A stretch of 64,000 bases of DNA from Pascua guehoae (lineage: Eukaryota; Basidiomycota; Tremellomycetes; Trichosporonales; Trichosporonaceae): NCBI GenBank assembly GCA_001600415.1, contig BCJX01000007.1:652032-716031 (forward strand), read 5' to 3'. How positions within the stretch are numbered: the stretch's first letter is position 1; every line of letters begins with the position of its first letter. The notes under the pieces were generated by a model that worked only from the letters and a program-made list of their open reading frames with translations, did not search any database and had not been told where the DNA came from. This document shows positions 45,361-56,678 of this stretch, piece by piece. The translations under genes and the position numbers were made by a program.

Positions 45361-45548
45361 GCCTGGTGCCACGCTCGCACAACGGTCGGCGTTTCGTTCA
45401 ATACGCCGTCGCTGTATCCAGACTGCCTACTGTACACGCTGGCTACCGCCCACGCTGGCCGCCAGGCTGGTACACAACGTGCAATTCTTACCTATTGTTC
45501 TTTCGTATCATTTTCTAGAGAGTAAGCGTAACAGGCAGTAAAGTCACC

Positions 45549-45807
45549 ATGCGCACCACCACCTCTAGCCCTTCGATCCGCCGTCGCATTTCCGACGGCG
45601 CGATCGCAACGACCAGCCCCGCCGTGCCCCCCGTCGGTGAGATGGGCGAAGACTCGCCGGAGCAGCGCCGCCGGTACGACACCGAGGGCAAGATGCCCGC
45701 CCCCCGTACCGAGCCGAGCGAAGGCTCCTCGCGCGCGTACAGCGCGCACACCGGCCACCAGGCCGGCAAGGACGACCGCAGCGCCTCGCAGTGCGCCAAC
45801 ACTGCCC

Positions 45808-45845
<38 letters not shown>

Positions 45846-47669
45846 CCGCCCGCCGCCGCTCGCCCGCCGCCCGCCGCCGCTCGTCCGCCGCCCGCCGCCC
45901 GCCCCATCCACATCCCCCACGCCGGGTCGTCTGGGTCCGACTCGACCCTCTCGTACGGTTCGTGGGAAGTGGCGTCGGTGACGAGCACCGACGTGGGCTG
46001 CTTTGAGCTGGTTGGCGCCAACCAGCCCACTGCCGGCACCGCCCCCGCCCCCGCCCACCCCGCCACGCCGCCGCGCCAGGTCGCCGGACCGGCCGGTCTG
46101 GCGTCAGAGTATGGACTGGCCGAGTTCCCGTCTCCGTCGCCGAGCGAGGAGTCCGAGGCCGAGTTCCGCTCGCTCCGTGCCGCGATCCCCGAGTTGGTGG
46201 ATGCGGAGGTTATGGCGGGCGGGTACGCCGTGATCGGGGGCCAGGTCCTCATGTCGGACCAGGCCCTCCTGGACGTGAGGATGGCGTCGTCGCGGCCACC
46301 GACCCCGGCACCCGACGCCGCGGCGCTCGAGTCGGACGACGAGGTCGAGTTTGACGAGGACTGGCGTGAGCGCCTGTCGCCAGAGCCGCCGGGGACCCCG
46401 CCAACGGCCGAGCAGATGGCGCACCGGGCCATGAACACCGGTTTTGACCCGCACCTGTTCGGGTCCGTGGGCGGAGCGACGCTGCCCGCCGAGCGCGCAG
46501 CCGGTGGAGACGGGAGTGAGCCGCGCGAAGCCTGCGGTCCCTCCTCGCACAGCAACCTCGCCGAGCTCGGCGAGGGCGAGGACACCAACGGTGACGCAGC
46601 GCCACCGTCCCACCACATGCTGCCCACTCCGCCGCCAGAGAAGGAGACCGCCGAGGCCGAGACCGAGATCCGCGCCGAGGCCGAGAGCAAGACCGAGGCC
46701 GAGACCGAGACCGAGAGCGCGAGCACGTCGAGCTCCGCCGCCACCACCACCACCGCCGCCGTCGTTGCCGAGGCAACGGCGACCTACATCACCACGGCCA
46801 CGGCCACCGTCGCGCATGCGCCCCAGCCTGCGCCGGACGCAGCTGGTGGCAGCGTGTCAGAGCCAGGCTCGTACACGGCGGAAGACGACGACGACGACAT
46901 GGCCTGCAACGACGCAGGCGACGAGGAGGACGAGGCGCAGGGTGCCTACGGAGCGCCGGTCGAGGAGACCCCGGCAGCAGACGCGGCACCAGCGCCAGAC
47001 ACGACGAGCCACGCCGCTCCCACCCGCCCCACCGTCGTGACGCGCGACATTGAGGACGACGTCGTCCTCGTCGACCTCTCAAACGGCCCCACCGCGGCCC
47101 CAACGTTCCAGCTCCCCGCCGAGCTCCAGGCGCTCCCGGCCAGCGCAAAGGGCAAGGACAGGCTCGCGCGCGCCATCAAGCGCCTTGTCGTCCTCGAGCG
47201 CGCCCACCGGTACGCGGCGCAGAAGTACCAGGCGGCCGGCGCGCACCTCGCCACGGCCATCTTGCCCGCGTCGGTGCACACTCACCTGGCGCGTCGTCGG
47301 GCCGAGTACGCCCTCGTTGTGGACCAGCTCGAAGAGGAGCTCAAGGAGGAGTCGCGTGTCGTCGCCGAGCTCCAACAGGTCACCGGCTGCTGCGAGTCGG
47401 TGTGGACCAAGGTCGCGCCGGCGTTCAGCCGCACGCGCCGCGCCGAGAAGGCGGGACTCGCAGTCTCGCACGACATCATCGAGGCGATTGCCCAGCACGG
47501 GCCGTTCCGCGACGCTGACGGGCGCGACCTGGTCTTCTCGACGGCCGACGCGCGCATCATTGCGCGCAACACGTGCGACATGGTCGTGAGCGAGCGCTGG
47601 CAGGACGGCGCGTGGAAGGCTGCGACGTGCGTCGCGTCTGGAGAAGAGTTTGTCCTGCAGGAGGCATGA
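45549..47669 (+). CDS. Array family gene 5 (uncharacterised)
   Basis: Single exon, 706 residues, starting MRTTTSSPSIRRRISDG. The family K-D-D element is present without an intron (AGKDDRSASQCANTA), immediately followed by polyproline from a C36 run. The middle is acidic and Thr-rich (AEAETEIRAEAESKTEAET near 46650-46720, EDDDDDMACNDAGDEEDE near 46885). The C-terminal module begins KGKDRLARAIKRLVVLERAH, parallel to KDRLIRAVKRLTVLTRAH in gene 1, continues helical, and ends DIIEAIAQHGPFRDADGRDL ... QDGAWKAATCVASGEEF. Thus it links the gene 1-3 branch to the gene 4/6 branch. No signal peptide or known domain. Confidence 0.85.
45809..45844 (+). repeat. C36 homopolymer in the array gene 5 coding region
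   Basis: Thirty-six C (12 codons) encode Pro. The length is a multiple of three, so the frame is kept as read; slippage or assembly error would break it. Confidence 0.95.
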
Positions 47670-48453
47670 GGCAGCAGGCGTGAGCAGAGAGTCTTTGTTG
47701 TACCATTATCATGCACTCTTAACGAGCAACAACCTGCTGCAACCACGTTGCACTTAGTAGTCTTCCCAGTTCAGTTAACACAATGAGATTGTTGTCAGGC
47801 TTTCGTAAACAATTCAACCCTCCAGAAGTACTGCTACACAACATACACATGTCAGCCCATGGTAGCTCATGATGATACGCAGAGATCCATGAGTCATTCC
47901 ACAGATCCACAAAACATCCAGTGTTGCGCGTGCAGGTGCATGTTGCGCCACACAACCTCGCGCATCTGCTTAACCGTTGTGTGTTGTTTCGTGCTGTCAT
48001 ATCTGCACAAACCACAAACCCGCGAGAGGCAAACCATGTTTGTGTAGGCGTGCACTCTGTCATTTTCGTTATACGTCGCCATCACCGCGAGGAATAGACC
48101 GTGGCACCATGGCACTTCCCATGGCGTTCGCGTCCGATGCAAGCAAACATTTTAGGCATGCAGGCATGCGTGGTGTTGTTTGAATTTCTGGTAGGCATGG
48201 TAGGGCCCCACAGGCCACCTACGGGGCACCCACCCACCACACGACGCTGCACAGCCCCTGCCCCGTGCGAGGGATTTGCGCTGGTCTGTCACTCTTCCCT
48301 AGATGACAGCCAGACTTACCAGCGTTTCCATCTTTTTTCCAGCGATGCACTGGCCCCCGATGCCCGATGCCCAGACGATTGTCCGTCTGTCTGCAGCTGC
48401 AGGCAGCTGCCTGTCTGCCTGTCTGCAGTCCGTGTGTTCCGCCCCGACGCGCG

Positions 48454-48459
48454 ACGCGT
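48454..48459. promoter_or_regulatory. ACGCGT box upstream of array gene 6
   Basis: In GCGCGACGCGTCCAAAT, about 455 bases before the start; third occurrence of the 14-base GCGCGACGCGTCCA in the array. Confidence 0.5.
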
Positions 48460-48587
48460 CCAAATGACCATCATGTCCAGGCACAGTCGCCGCAGCATTC
48501 CATCCCATCTCACAACCCAACACCCTCCTGGGCCGCATTTCGTCCAATCATCAGTACCCTGTTGCGCCGTTGCGTCACTCGTAGAGT

Positions 48588-48660
48588 CGTTAGCGCCGTC
48601 AGCTGCGCAGCGGCACGTCAGAAACACCCTCCCACCCACCCTCTGCTCCGATGCATGGCG
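48588..48660 (+). promoter_or_regulatory. Conserved upstream block shared with array gene 5
   Basis: CGTTAGCGCCGTCAGCTGCG then CAGCGGCACGTCAGA and CTCTGCTCCGATGCATG, matching 45288-45360. Confidence 0.7.
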
Positions 48661-48914
48661 CTGTGCCATGCGAGCGGGAGCAGAATGGCGTCTTGTGCTT
48701 GCCAGGCCGCACCCAGCCCAAGCCGCACCCAGCCCAAGTCGACCCATAGGCGGTCGACCCAAGGCCAGCTCCCAACCATGGCCGCTCCCAGCCAGTAAGC
48801 CACCCACCCAGCGACCCTCCACCCACCCACCCCACCGCCCGCGGCTGGCAGTTAGTAACAACATACCACCACATCTCATCTTCTCGTCAATCAAAACATT
48901 CTTGTGAATCCAGA

Positions 48915-51900
48915 ATGTCGTACTCGTCGCTCGTGACGATCGTGCTCTCCTCGCCCTCTGGCTCCCCCCGCGACACCATGTCGCTCGACGTCGCCGGCGG
49001 CGCCGCCATCAACGGCGGCAATGCCGACGACAACGTCAACAACGGTGAGCAGTTTGTTTTTTCTCTTCTCGTCTGCCCGCTAACGCCAGGCTCTTCCCCG
49101 AGCCCCAAGGACGACCGCTGCGGCGCCCAGCCCGCTTATGCTGGGCACAACTCTGGCGGTGACGGTGAGTACATCATTCTCTCGCCGCCCGTTAACGCCA
49201 GGCTCCTCCCCCCGCTACAAGGACGACAACTGCGGCGCCCAGCCCGCTTACGCTGGGCACCACGCCGGCAGCGACGCCGACGGTGAGTACCTCTTTCTCT
49301 TTCAGCCTGCTAACCGCAGGCTCGGACGACGGGGCCTATGCCCAACCGCCGACGCCGCCGCGCCTGCGTGCCGCGCGCGAACGCCGTGACCGCCTGGTAG
49401 CGGGGGCCTTCTACGGTCCCCCGGCTGGGACCAACCCCGCCGCCAGCCACGGTCACTGGCAAAACAAGGACGACCGCCGCCTCCCGCAGCAGGCTAACGC
49501 TGCCGCTGCCGGCTCCTCGAGCCGCAGCAAGCCCAACCTCGAGCCGCTCCCGCTCGACAAGGACAGCAAGGACACGTCGGCCGCCACGGCCACCACCAAG
49601 ACCACCCGCGGCGGTACACCTCGCTCGCCCACCTCCAGCTCCCGTGGCCGCCGTCACTCGCGTCCGCCCAGCCCCGACTCTCGCCCTCCGAGCCCTGGTG
49701 CCGAGGGCGAAGAGAACGTCATCCGCGCCTCCTCGGCACTTGCCAGGATGGCAAACAGCACGCCCCCCGCCTCCCCCCCAACCACCGGCTCGTCTCGCCG
49801 CGGAGGATCCCTCCTGTCCGCCGTGGGCCTCGGACGCGCTCCGACCCTCGCCCCGCGCTCGAGTGTGTCGGTGGCGTCGCGCCACCTCGTCGTTCCGTCC
49901 GCTCCTCTCTCGGAGCGTCTGAGCTCACAGAGCTCATCGTCGACCCTCGTCGGCAGCTCGCGCTCCCCCTCGCCCAAGCTCGCGGCGCTTGCCTCGCCCA
50001 TCAACATGGGCCCCCGTGCGCTGGAGCGTCGCGACTCGTGGGATTCGTCGGGAGGCGAGAGCGACTCGGACGACGGGTCGCTCTACTACGTGTTCAACGA
50101 CAACCCGTGGAGGACCCCGCTGTGGGTCCCGGTCGCTAGCGTGCCGGTGCAGCGAGAGCCACCTGCCGCCAACTTGGGCACGGTGGACCTGGACGAGCGC
50201 ATCCGGCAGATCAATGCCGAGATGGACGCCGTCGACCAGTCGCGCACCCCCCTCGACACGCCCAACCTGTACGATGTCGAGATCGACTCGCCCGCTGCTG
50301 CTGCCGGCGCTGGTGCTGGGCCTGCACCCGGCGCATCCGAGAAGAGCAGCCCTGAGACGTCGCGCCCAGGCCTTTACAAGGGCAAGGCGAAGCGCACGAC
50401 GGCGGACTCGCTGGCATCGTTGGCAAGGGAGGAGGCGACGGGCGGCCCCTCTGTCAAGCGCTCGGGGTCCATCGCGTCCATGTCGAGCGCCATCCTCGAG
50501 CTGCCTCAAGTGCAGCAGGCGTTGTTTGACGGATGCCGTCCCAACGCCAACCTCGGCGACCTCTCGAGCAAGTTTGAGCTCGTCAACACTGTCCCCGACT
50601 CCTCGCCCGTTCCGGCGGCGGCTACCGCGCAAACCTCAGCGGGACCGTCGAACGCGATGTCAGTCGCAGACTACTGGCTTGGCAGCTCGAGCCTCCAGAG
50701 TCACTTCCCATCGCTGTGCGCCCGCTTCAAGGCGCAGGCGATGAAGAGCAAGAAGATCCAGGCGCAGTCGCAGGCGCCCGCCGATGCACAGGCCCAGCAG
50801 CAGGCCTCCTCCCATGTGTCCGCGACCAACTCGCCCGCCCTCCCCCCCAGCAACGTGCCCGCCGTCCAAGGCACCTCCGGTTCTCCTCCTCCTCCCATCA
50901 ACTTGCCGGCCACCGAGCAGCCGGCTGGGGACGTGGACGAGACTGAGGTGGTGACCGGACTCGGCTCGGGCGACACCGGCTCCGACGTGGGCGGCAACGA
51001 TGCGGACATGGTGGAACCGGACACGGACCCCGCGCTTGATGCGGAGGCGGCTACGTCTGACGCGGCTGAGACAGCCACGAGCGAGGTCGTTTCCGAGAGC
51101 ATGGGAGCATCCGGTGAGGTGGATGCGAGCGAGGGTCCCGCGCAAGTGGCGGACGTCGCCAACAGCAAGAACGGCGGGAGCATGTCCACCCGCGAGGCGT
51201 GGTACGCGCGCAACAGGCGCGAGCGCGACAACGACAAGGATGGCGCGATCGAGGGCGACAGCGAGGCGAGCACCCAGACGGTCGCGGACCCTCAAGGTCC
51301 TAGCGACCTCTCGCCAGGCGCTGGATCTGTCGCCGACAAGACCAAGGACAACGATGGCGCCTTCGACTGGCGCCTCTCGCAGGCGTTCAGCGCCGCGCCG
51401 GTCGCCAAGGACCCGATGGTCCAGCTCGAGTCGGCCCACGTGCGGCACCTCTACCTGTGCCGCGCCATCGCGCACGCCGAGGCGCTCCTGCACAAGGGGC
51501 GCGACGCCTTCAGCAAGGCCTGCGTGCCGCTCTCGGTCTCGCGCAAGATCAGCGCACGGTACGCGGCGTACGTTGGCAACATTGCCGACCTCAAGGGCCG
51601 CGCCGAGGAGTGGCGCAAGGCGAGCGAGATGTTCGAGCGCAAGATTCCGTTCCACCGCCGCTTCCGCCTCCGCGCCACCAAGCAGAAGGCGGCAAAGCTC
51701 GCGGCGGCGATTCCGGAGGCCGTAGTTGCCTCGATGGCCGGGCCGTTGTGGAGCGACGAGAGCGGCAGACCAACGTTCATCTTTGGCCGCTACTCGACCG
51801 TCTTCCGCGCGAGGGTGTGCGACAAGGCGTCTGATGTCGTCGACATGATTGTCGGCGAGGTTTTGGAAGGAGAGGAATGGGTGCCCATGGCCGCCTTCGA

Positions 51901-51928
51901 CTTGGGCGATTGGCTAGCATGGGACTAG
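48915..51928 (+). CDS. Array family gene 6, with tandemly duplicated small exons
   Basis: Four exons: 48915-49044, 49090-49164, 49202-49282, 49320-51928; 964 residues. Exons 2 and 3 (75 and 81 nt) are copies of each other: KDDRCGAQPAYAGHNSGG and KDDNCGAQPAYAGHHAGS; all three introns are phase 1 with similar ends (gtgagtac ... ctaacgccag), so exons can be added or skipped without changing frame. A further K-D-D element (QNKDDRRLPQQANA) is in exon 4. The middle is Ser/Pro-rich then acidic. The C-terminal module runs from KDPMVQLESAHVRHLYLCRA through IPEAVVASMAGPLWSDESGR to EVLEGEEWVPMA, closest to gene 4. No known domain or localisation signal. Confidence 0.87.
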
Positions 51929-52038
51929 CCATCGGTGGGGTTCCTTGTTCTCGTCGGGCTGTGTTTTTTTCTGTGTACATTAATGATGAAAGTAATGAAC
52001 GACCAACACAACACTCTGATCCGACCGTTACGGCGGTG

Positions 52039-52085
52039 CTCAGTAGTTAGTCCATCCTCACCGTCAGCTCAACGTCGTCGAGAGC
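52039..52085 (+). repeat. Array 3' flank block, copy 5
   Basis: CTCAGTAGTTAGTCCATCCT then CACCGTCAGCTCAACGTCGTCG, downstream of array gene 6. Confidence 0.75.
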
Positions 52086-52640
52086 AATGCCAAGTTGCTT
52101 CTATCACCATCACACCCACGTCGGCGTTTGTCATTTGAGCACAGACCTGTTTTGCTAGTGGCTGGTTCGCATGCGGCCATGTGGCACTAACGCCTCATCC
52201 GGCAATACCGGCCCTACGAGGGTGGACATCCGCCCACCAATCCTCTTTGCGTATTCTCTTCTGGGTGCTGTTACGTCACGGTTAGCGGCCGGGTTCGAGC
52301 CTGGGAAACGATAAAGAAATCTACGAAGCGCCTGCCTGAATGGAGAACAGCTGCGGTGTCTGGCAAAACCGCCGCAACCAGCAAGTGCCGTCACTTGTTG
52401 CAAGGCGAAAATCGAGTCGTCATCGCACTAATGTTTTGGCTATTATTCAACCCCACGGTAGCACTGGGACAACTTTTTGATCATGACAAGAAATCCTAAT
52501 TTCTCGTGAACCCCGACATAAAACCTAGGCAACATATTCTCTTCTCTTACTTCTCTTGATGTTTCGATTAGAAATACGGCTTTGGTATGGTTAAACCCGA
52601 AAAAATGGCATGGTCGCATCAGGCGTCCAAAGTTTACGGC

Positions 52641-53071
52641 GGTTTTATGACTGGACTTCAAAGCAGGAACAAATTTTGAGTATTGGCAGGAAAAACTATG
52701 TATTCGCCGCATTGCTCATGAGTATGGGCATGCAAAAAGGTTAGAATATTAGACTTCGAAAAATGCAAGTCATGACCAGGAGGAGGTCCACTTTGATTGA
52801 GGTGTTTTGGGCGATATAAAGGGCTTCAGGCATCCAGAAAGAACAGGGATGTGCTTCTGAGGCATGGCTGTTGGAATATGGTGGTTGTTTGGACGTTAGA
52901 GGCAGTGGGTGGTGAGAACAGCAAGCTGAAGATGTTGAATAGACATGCTGGTGTGGGGACACGATGCTGCCCGCGATCCGGTGAGAAGTAACAACGGTAC
53001 AGTGGTGCTTAGACCCTGAATTCCTGCGACTACTCACATTGCTCCTGCTTTGAAGTCCAGTCGGTTTTACA
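52641..53071. repeat. Inverted repeat pair (arms about 50 bp, loop about 330 bp)
   Basis: Left arm GACTGGACTTCAAAGCAGGA (about 52649-52668, continuing to 52691) is the complement of TCCTGCTTTGAAGTCCAGTC (about 53043-53062, arm from 53021). Homology extends about 20 bases further inward. No coding frame inside. Probably a decayed non-autonomous element. Confidence 0.8.
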
Positions 53072-55145
53072 ACACGAAGTTCAGTTTTCAGCGTGCATGG
53101 CTTGTCGGTAGATCAGGATGCCCTTGTTCACGATGGCACAAAGTGCCATTGTAGCAATCAAAAAGGCAAGCTCTGCTACAGAGACAAAAAGTTCGGCAGA
53201 AAAATAACGGCTAAAACATTGGCGCTGCTCCCCTGGGTTTGCAACGAGTTCGTCATAGTGCTAGCAACAGCTGGAGCGATGCTCCGAGCGGCATGCTCCG
53301 ACAACCCCCGCTGCCGTTGAGTGACGTTGACTTGTTGAGGGTGGGGGCGAGTGAATTGCCGTCGTGGGGTCCGCAGCAGTCCAGTCGGCACACCTCAGCG
53401 GTGCACATGGAGGATTTCGTGGTGGCGGGGACCTGAGACGGCACATTTTATCCACAAGCAGCAGTCATGTCAAATACGTTAACGGCTCCTTACGGCCAAC
53501 AGCGGATGGCGGCGGGAGGCGTCAGTGCAGTTTTGAAAAGGAACAGGCTGCAGGGTGCGGCGGACCTGAAATCCTAGGAAACTAAAGATCGACGTGTGTT
53601 TGGGGCCCAGCAAGAGGCGGCACAAGGGCAGAGAACAAAGAGTTCCGAGACCCGAGAAAACCCTCGACACGTCGATATTAAGCGCAGAAGCGCGTTGTGG
53701 GTCACAACATTTGAGGGTGAGGCTGCGCTTGCAGAGCATTGCACACTCGAAGCACGCCTCATTCACAAACGTGGCAGTGGAGGTTTTCACTCCAGGGATC
53801 AAGGGGGAGGCAGTCCCAATGGATGGGACGATTGACACGCCAGGGCCCTGTTAGAGGGTTGTTGTCGGGGGTGGCCGGTGGCCGCCGAGCGCGCCGACGG
53901 GAGAGGGATGGCCGGGTGGCAGCAGAGGGAACACGAGGGCCACCAGTTACGAGGGCGATGGCCGATGGCCATACGGTCTGGACGAGGGCGTGCTGGGGTG
54001 CAGGTTTGGAGTAAGCAGAGGACATGAGATGAGGGATGAGATGAGGGAGAGGGGATGAGGAACGAGGGACGAGGGATCAGCATGCAAAAGATTGATACGA
54101 GGGGCTCGAACGAGAAGGACGCTTGATCCATGTTGAGATTGAATAGTCGCGCACTGTCCCCCCCGCTGGTCCGGAAGATTGTCACATTTCATTTATACAC
54201 GAGCGACGACGACCTCGCCCGACTCGACGTCGAGAATACCAAAAGACGCAGCGCGCACACAAATTTATCATCAAACCCACTACCCGCAACCACACGCACA
54301 CGCCACACGACCTTGCATCGCGCACACCCCCACCCTGCATATTTCCTAGACCAACAACACTCGTGCTATCGACACTTGTCGTCCGTCGTCGGAGTCACCT
54401 CTGAGACTGGACGATACGACATTGCCCGTCCCCGGAAACGCACGTGCACCCGCGTCTCGTGTTCGCGTCGAGCTGGCACACACTCGCCACCTAGACTCTG
54501 CAGATCACATCCCACCACACTGCACACGCACTCTCATTTGCATTCGCACTCGCACCCAACACACCCCACCCGACCACACACGCTCGCTCGCTCGCTCTCT
54601 CGCTCCGTTGTTGCGCCGCGAAAATACTGTAGGGCCAAATCCTAATCGGCCCATTTTTGCTATTGATAGATACAGTAGTAAGTCTGGCCTGTTTAGGGAA
54701 TCGGAATAGTCTATTGGCCCCGCTAGACTCGATGCTGTGCACCGTGCGGTGCCTATCCTAGTTGGCGTCTGCTGCGTATCCTGCGGTGCGCGGTGAGCCG
54801 CGGCGGTGCGACAGGGCAGTGCGGGCGGTGTTGCAATGCGCCGAGTCGCCGAGGCAGCTTGTGCTGCATACACTCGGCAATGGCCCGGGAGACCCGGCGA
54901 CCTAGATGGCTATGCTATGCAACTAGCCATCTTGTCATGCTGGCAGGCGCGTCGTCGATGCTACTGTACATATGGCTGGACGCTATGCCGAGGTTGCCGC
55001 GGTATGCGTGGTATGGCCGGCAAATGGGTTGTCGTAAAAGTGGACCCGCGCTCCCACCATTCTCGGCCTAGTGATTTCCACAATTGCCTGCCTGCCTGCC
55101 TGCCACTCCGCCCCTGTGCCGCACCCCGCGCGCAGCCGAGCCCCA

Positions 55146-55168
55146 GTGCATGCATGCATGCATGCATG
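55146..55168 (+). repeat. TGCA tetranucleotide run
   Basis: Six units of (TGCA) forming a self-complementary run. Confidence 0.9.
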
Positions 55169-56678
55169 GTGGGTCCTGCATGCCGAAACACGCAATCACA
55201 AGACATCACATCTCTACCACCACATCTTCTCAACCTCTCATCCTCTACTCCCATTCCCCTCACTCTCCCCCTCCCTTCTCCCACCCTCCCACTCTCCTCC
55301 CCGGGCTCTCCCACGTCTCGGAGTTGCTGGAACAGTGCAGCGCACACCATAGAAACCAGCACCCAACACCGAGCTCCGCGGCCCCCGGACCCTCCACCCC
55401 TTCTCTCCCGCTCCACCGCTATTGCCATTCCACTTTCGCTTTCACTTGGCTCCCGTTGCCTTGCGCCCTCGCTCCCCTCCCTCTCTTTACTCCACACCTT
55501 GTCTCCACTCGTCGTCGCCGTCGCTGTCGCCGCCGCCAACCAGCCTGTGCTGACTCGCTGTAGCTGTAACAGAGCCCACCGACTAGGCATCGTCTTCCTG
55601 TCACCCACCCCCACGCGCAGCTCTAGCATCGCGCATAGTACTCGTCTTCCGCATCGGCTGCTCCGCACTCGCTCTTTGTCTCGTCACTGGCGCACCATCG
55701 TCCTTTGGCTAGACACTCCGGCCTCGCTGTAGCCCTTTCTACCTCCGGCGATCAACACACCACCGCTTTTGCGCGCGCCTCCCCCCTTGAACGCCACCAA
55801 GGCCCATTTCCTCTCGGCGACACTGGTGCCGCAGCATACATCGCCTGTCCTTGTCACCTTCGCATCTCTTCCCCACTCTCCACAGCCCACTCGCCTCGAG
55901 TCGCTAGTTGTACTTCATTCCAACAAACCACAACGTCAACGACATCTCTCCCCAAAGACCCTCTCCTCTAAACATCAGTGAGTAGCCAGCCCCACGCGCC
56001 CCGTGGACGCCCCTAGCCTCCACACATGTCCCCATCCCTTGAACATATGCCCGCTTGACCCCATGCCGCAAACGCGTCTTGCCCCTGTTTGCCCTTTTCT
56101 TGTTCCGCAGCGCGCACAACGAGTGCAGTAGCAGTACGAAACTGCACACCAGCCACTGCTGCAATACAGCCCCGACTCCCGTCACACCACGAGCCCAGTG
56201 CGCACGTACCCCCTCCCCCTCCCCCCTCACCCCCCCTCCCGCTGCTCTCCTCCACACTCGTCCTGCGCAGCACCCGCAGCCGAGCTGTCTGCTTGATGCT
56301 CTCGCACTCGCGCTCGCACCCCTCTTGAATACCCCGCTCGCTTCACCGTGCCAGGCCCACTTTCTCTCTCCCTTGCACAGCATCACTACGCCACCACCAT
56401 TACCCATTCATCCCCAACCCCGAGTTGCCCTTCCGATGGTCCCCCGCACGTGCCAAGCCCGGGTATCCAGCTGACCCCTTGTAGCAGCACGGACGCGCTT
56501 TCAGCGCTGTACCCATTGACCCATTCGCTCGCACCCTTTGAATCCTTTCCTTTGTCTGTCCTCTTTGTGAGCCTTGCTTCCCCACATTCTCTCCGTTGTC
56601 GCTTGTTCCTCTCCGACACACCCCCCCCCCCCCCCCTCTCCTCAAGGTCATGTCGTGCTGACCTGCTCAGCGTGCAGC

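Larger units (their letters stand above)
43300..45548. other. Array spacer between genes 4 and 5
   Basis: Contains the 3' flank block, a TIR fragment, a repeat of TCCTCTGCAGACC-like units (about 43735-43905), leader block C, a GGTACAC minisatellite and upstream blocks of gene 5. No supported gene. Confidence 0.65.
47670..48914. other. Array spacer between genes 5 and 6
   Basis: No supported gene. Holds upstream blocks of gene 6 (GTGCGAGGGATTTG near 48266, ACGCGT, CGTTAGCGCC block) and short tandem repeats of CAGCCCAAGCCGCACC type near 48705-48760. Confidence 0.6.
51929..56678. other. Gene-free region, array edge to BNI4-like gene
   Basis: 52.1-53.8 kb is less GC-rich and holds an inverted repeat; 53.8-54.8 kb has short simple repeats (GATGAG, CGCTCGCT); 54.8-56.68 kb is CT/CA-rich and likely the long promoter and leader of the next gene. 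Open frames here lack family features. Confidence 0.6.

Noticed and set aside
52255..52315. tRNA-like T-arm (GGTTCGAGCC) near 52287
   Set aside because: No matching acceptor, D or anticodon stems could be found around it.
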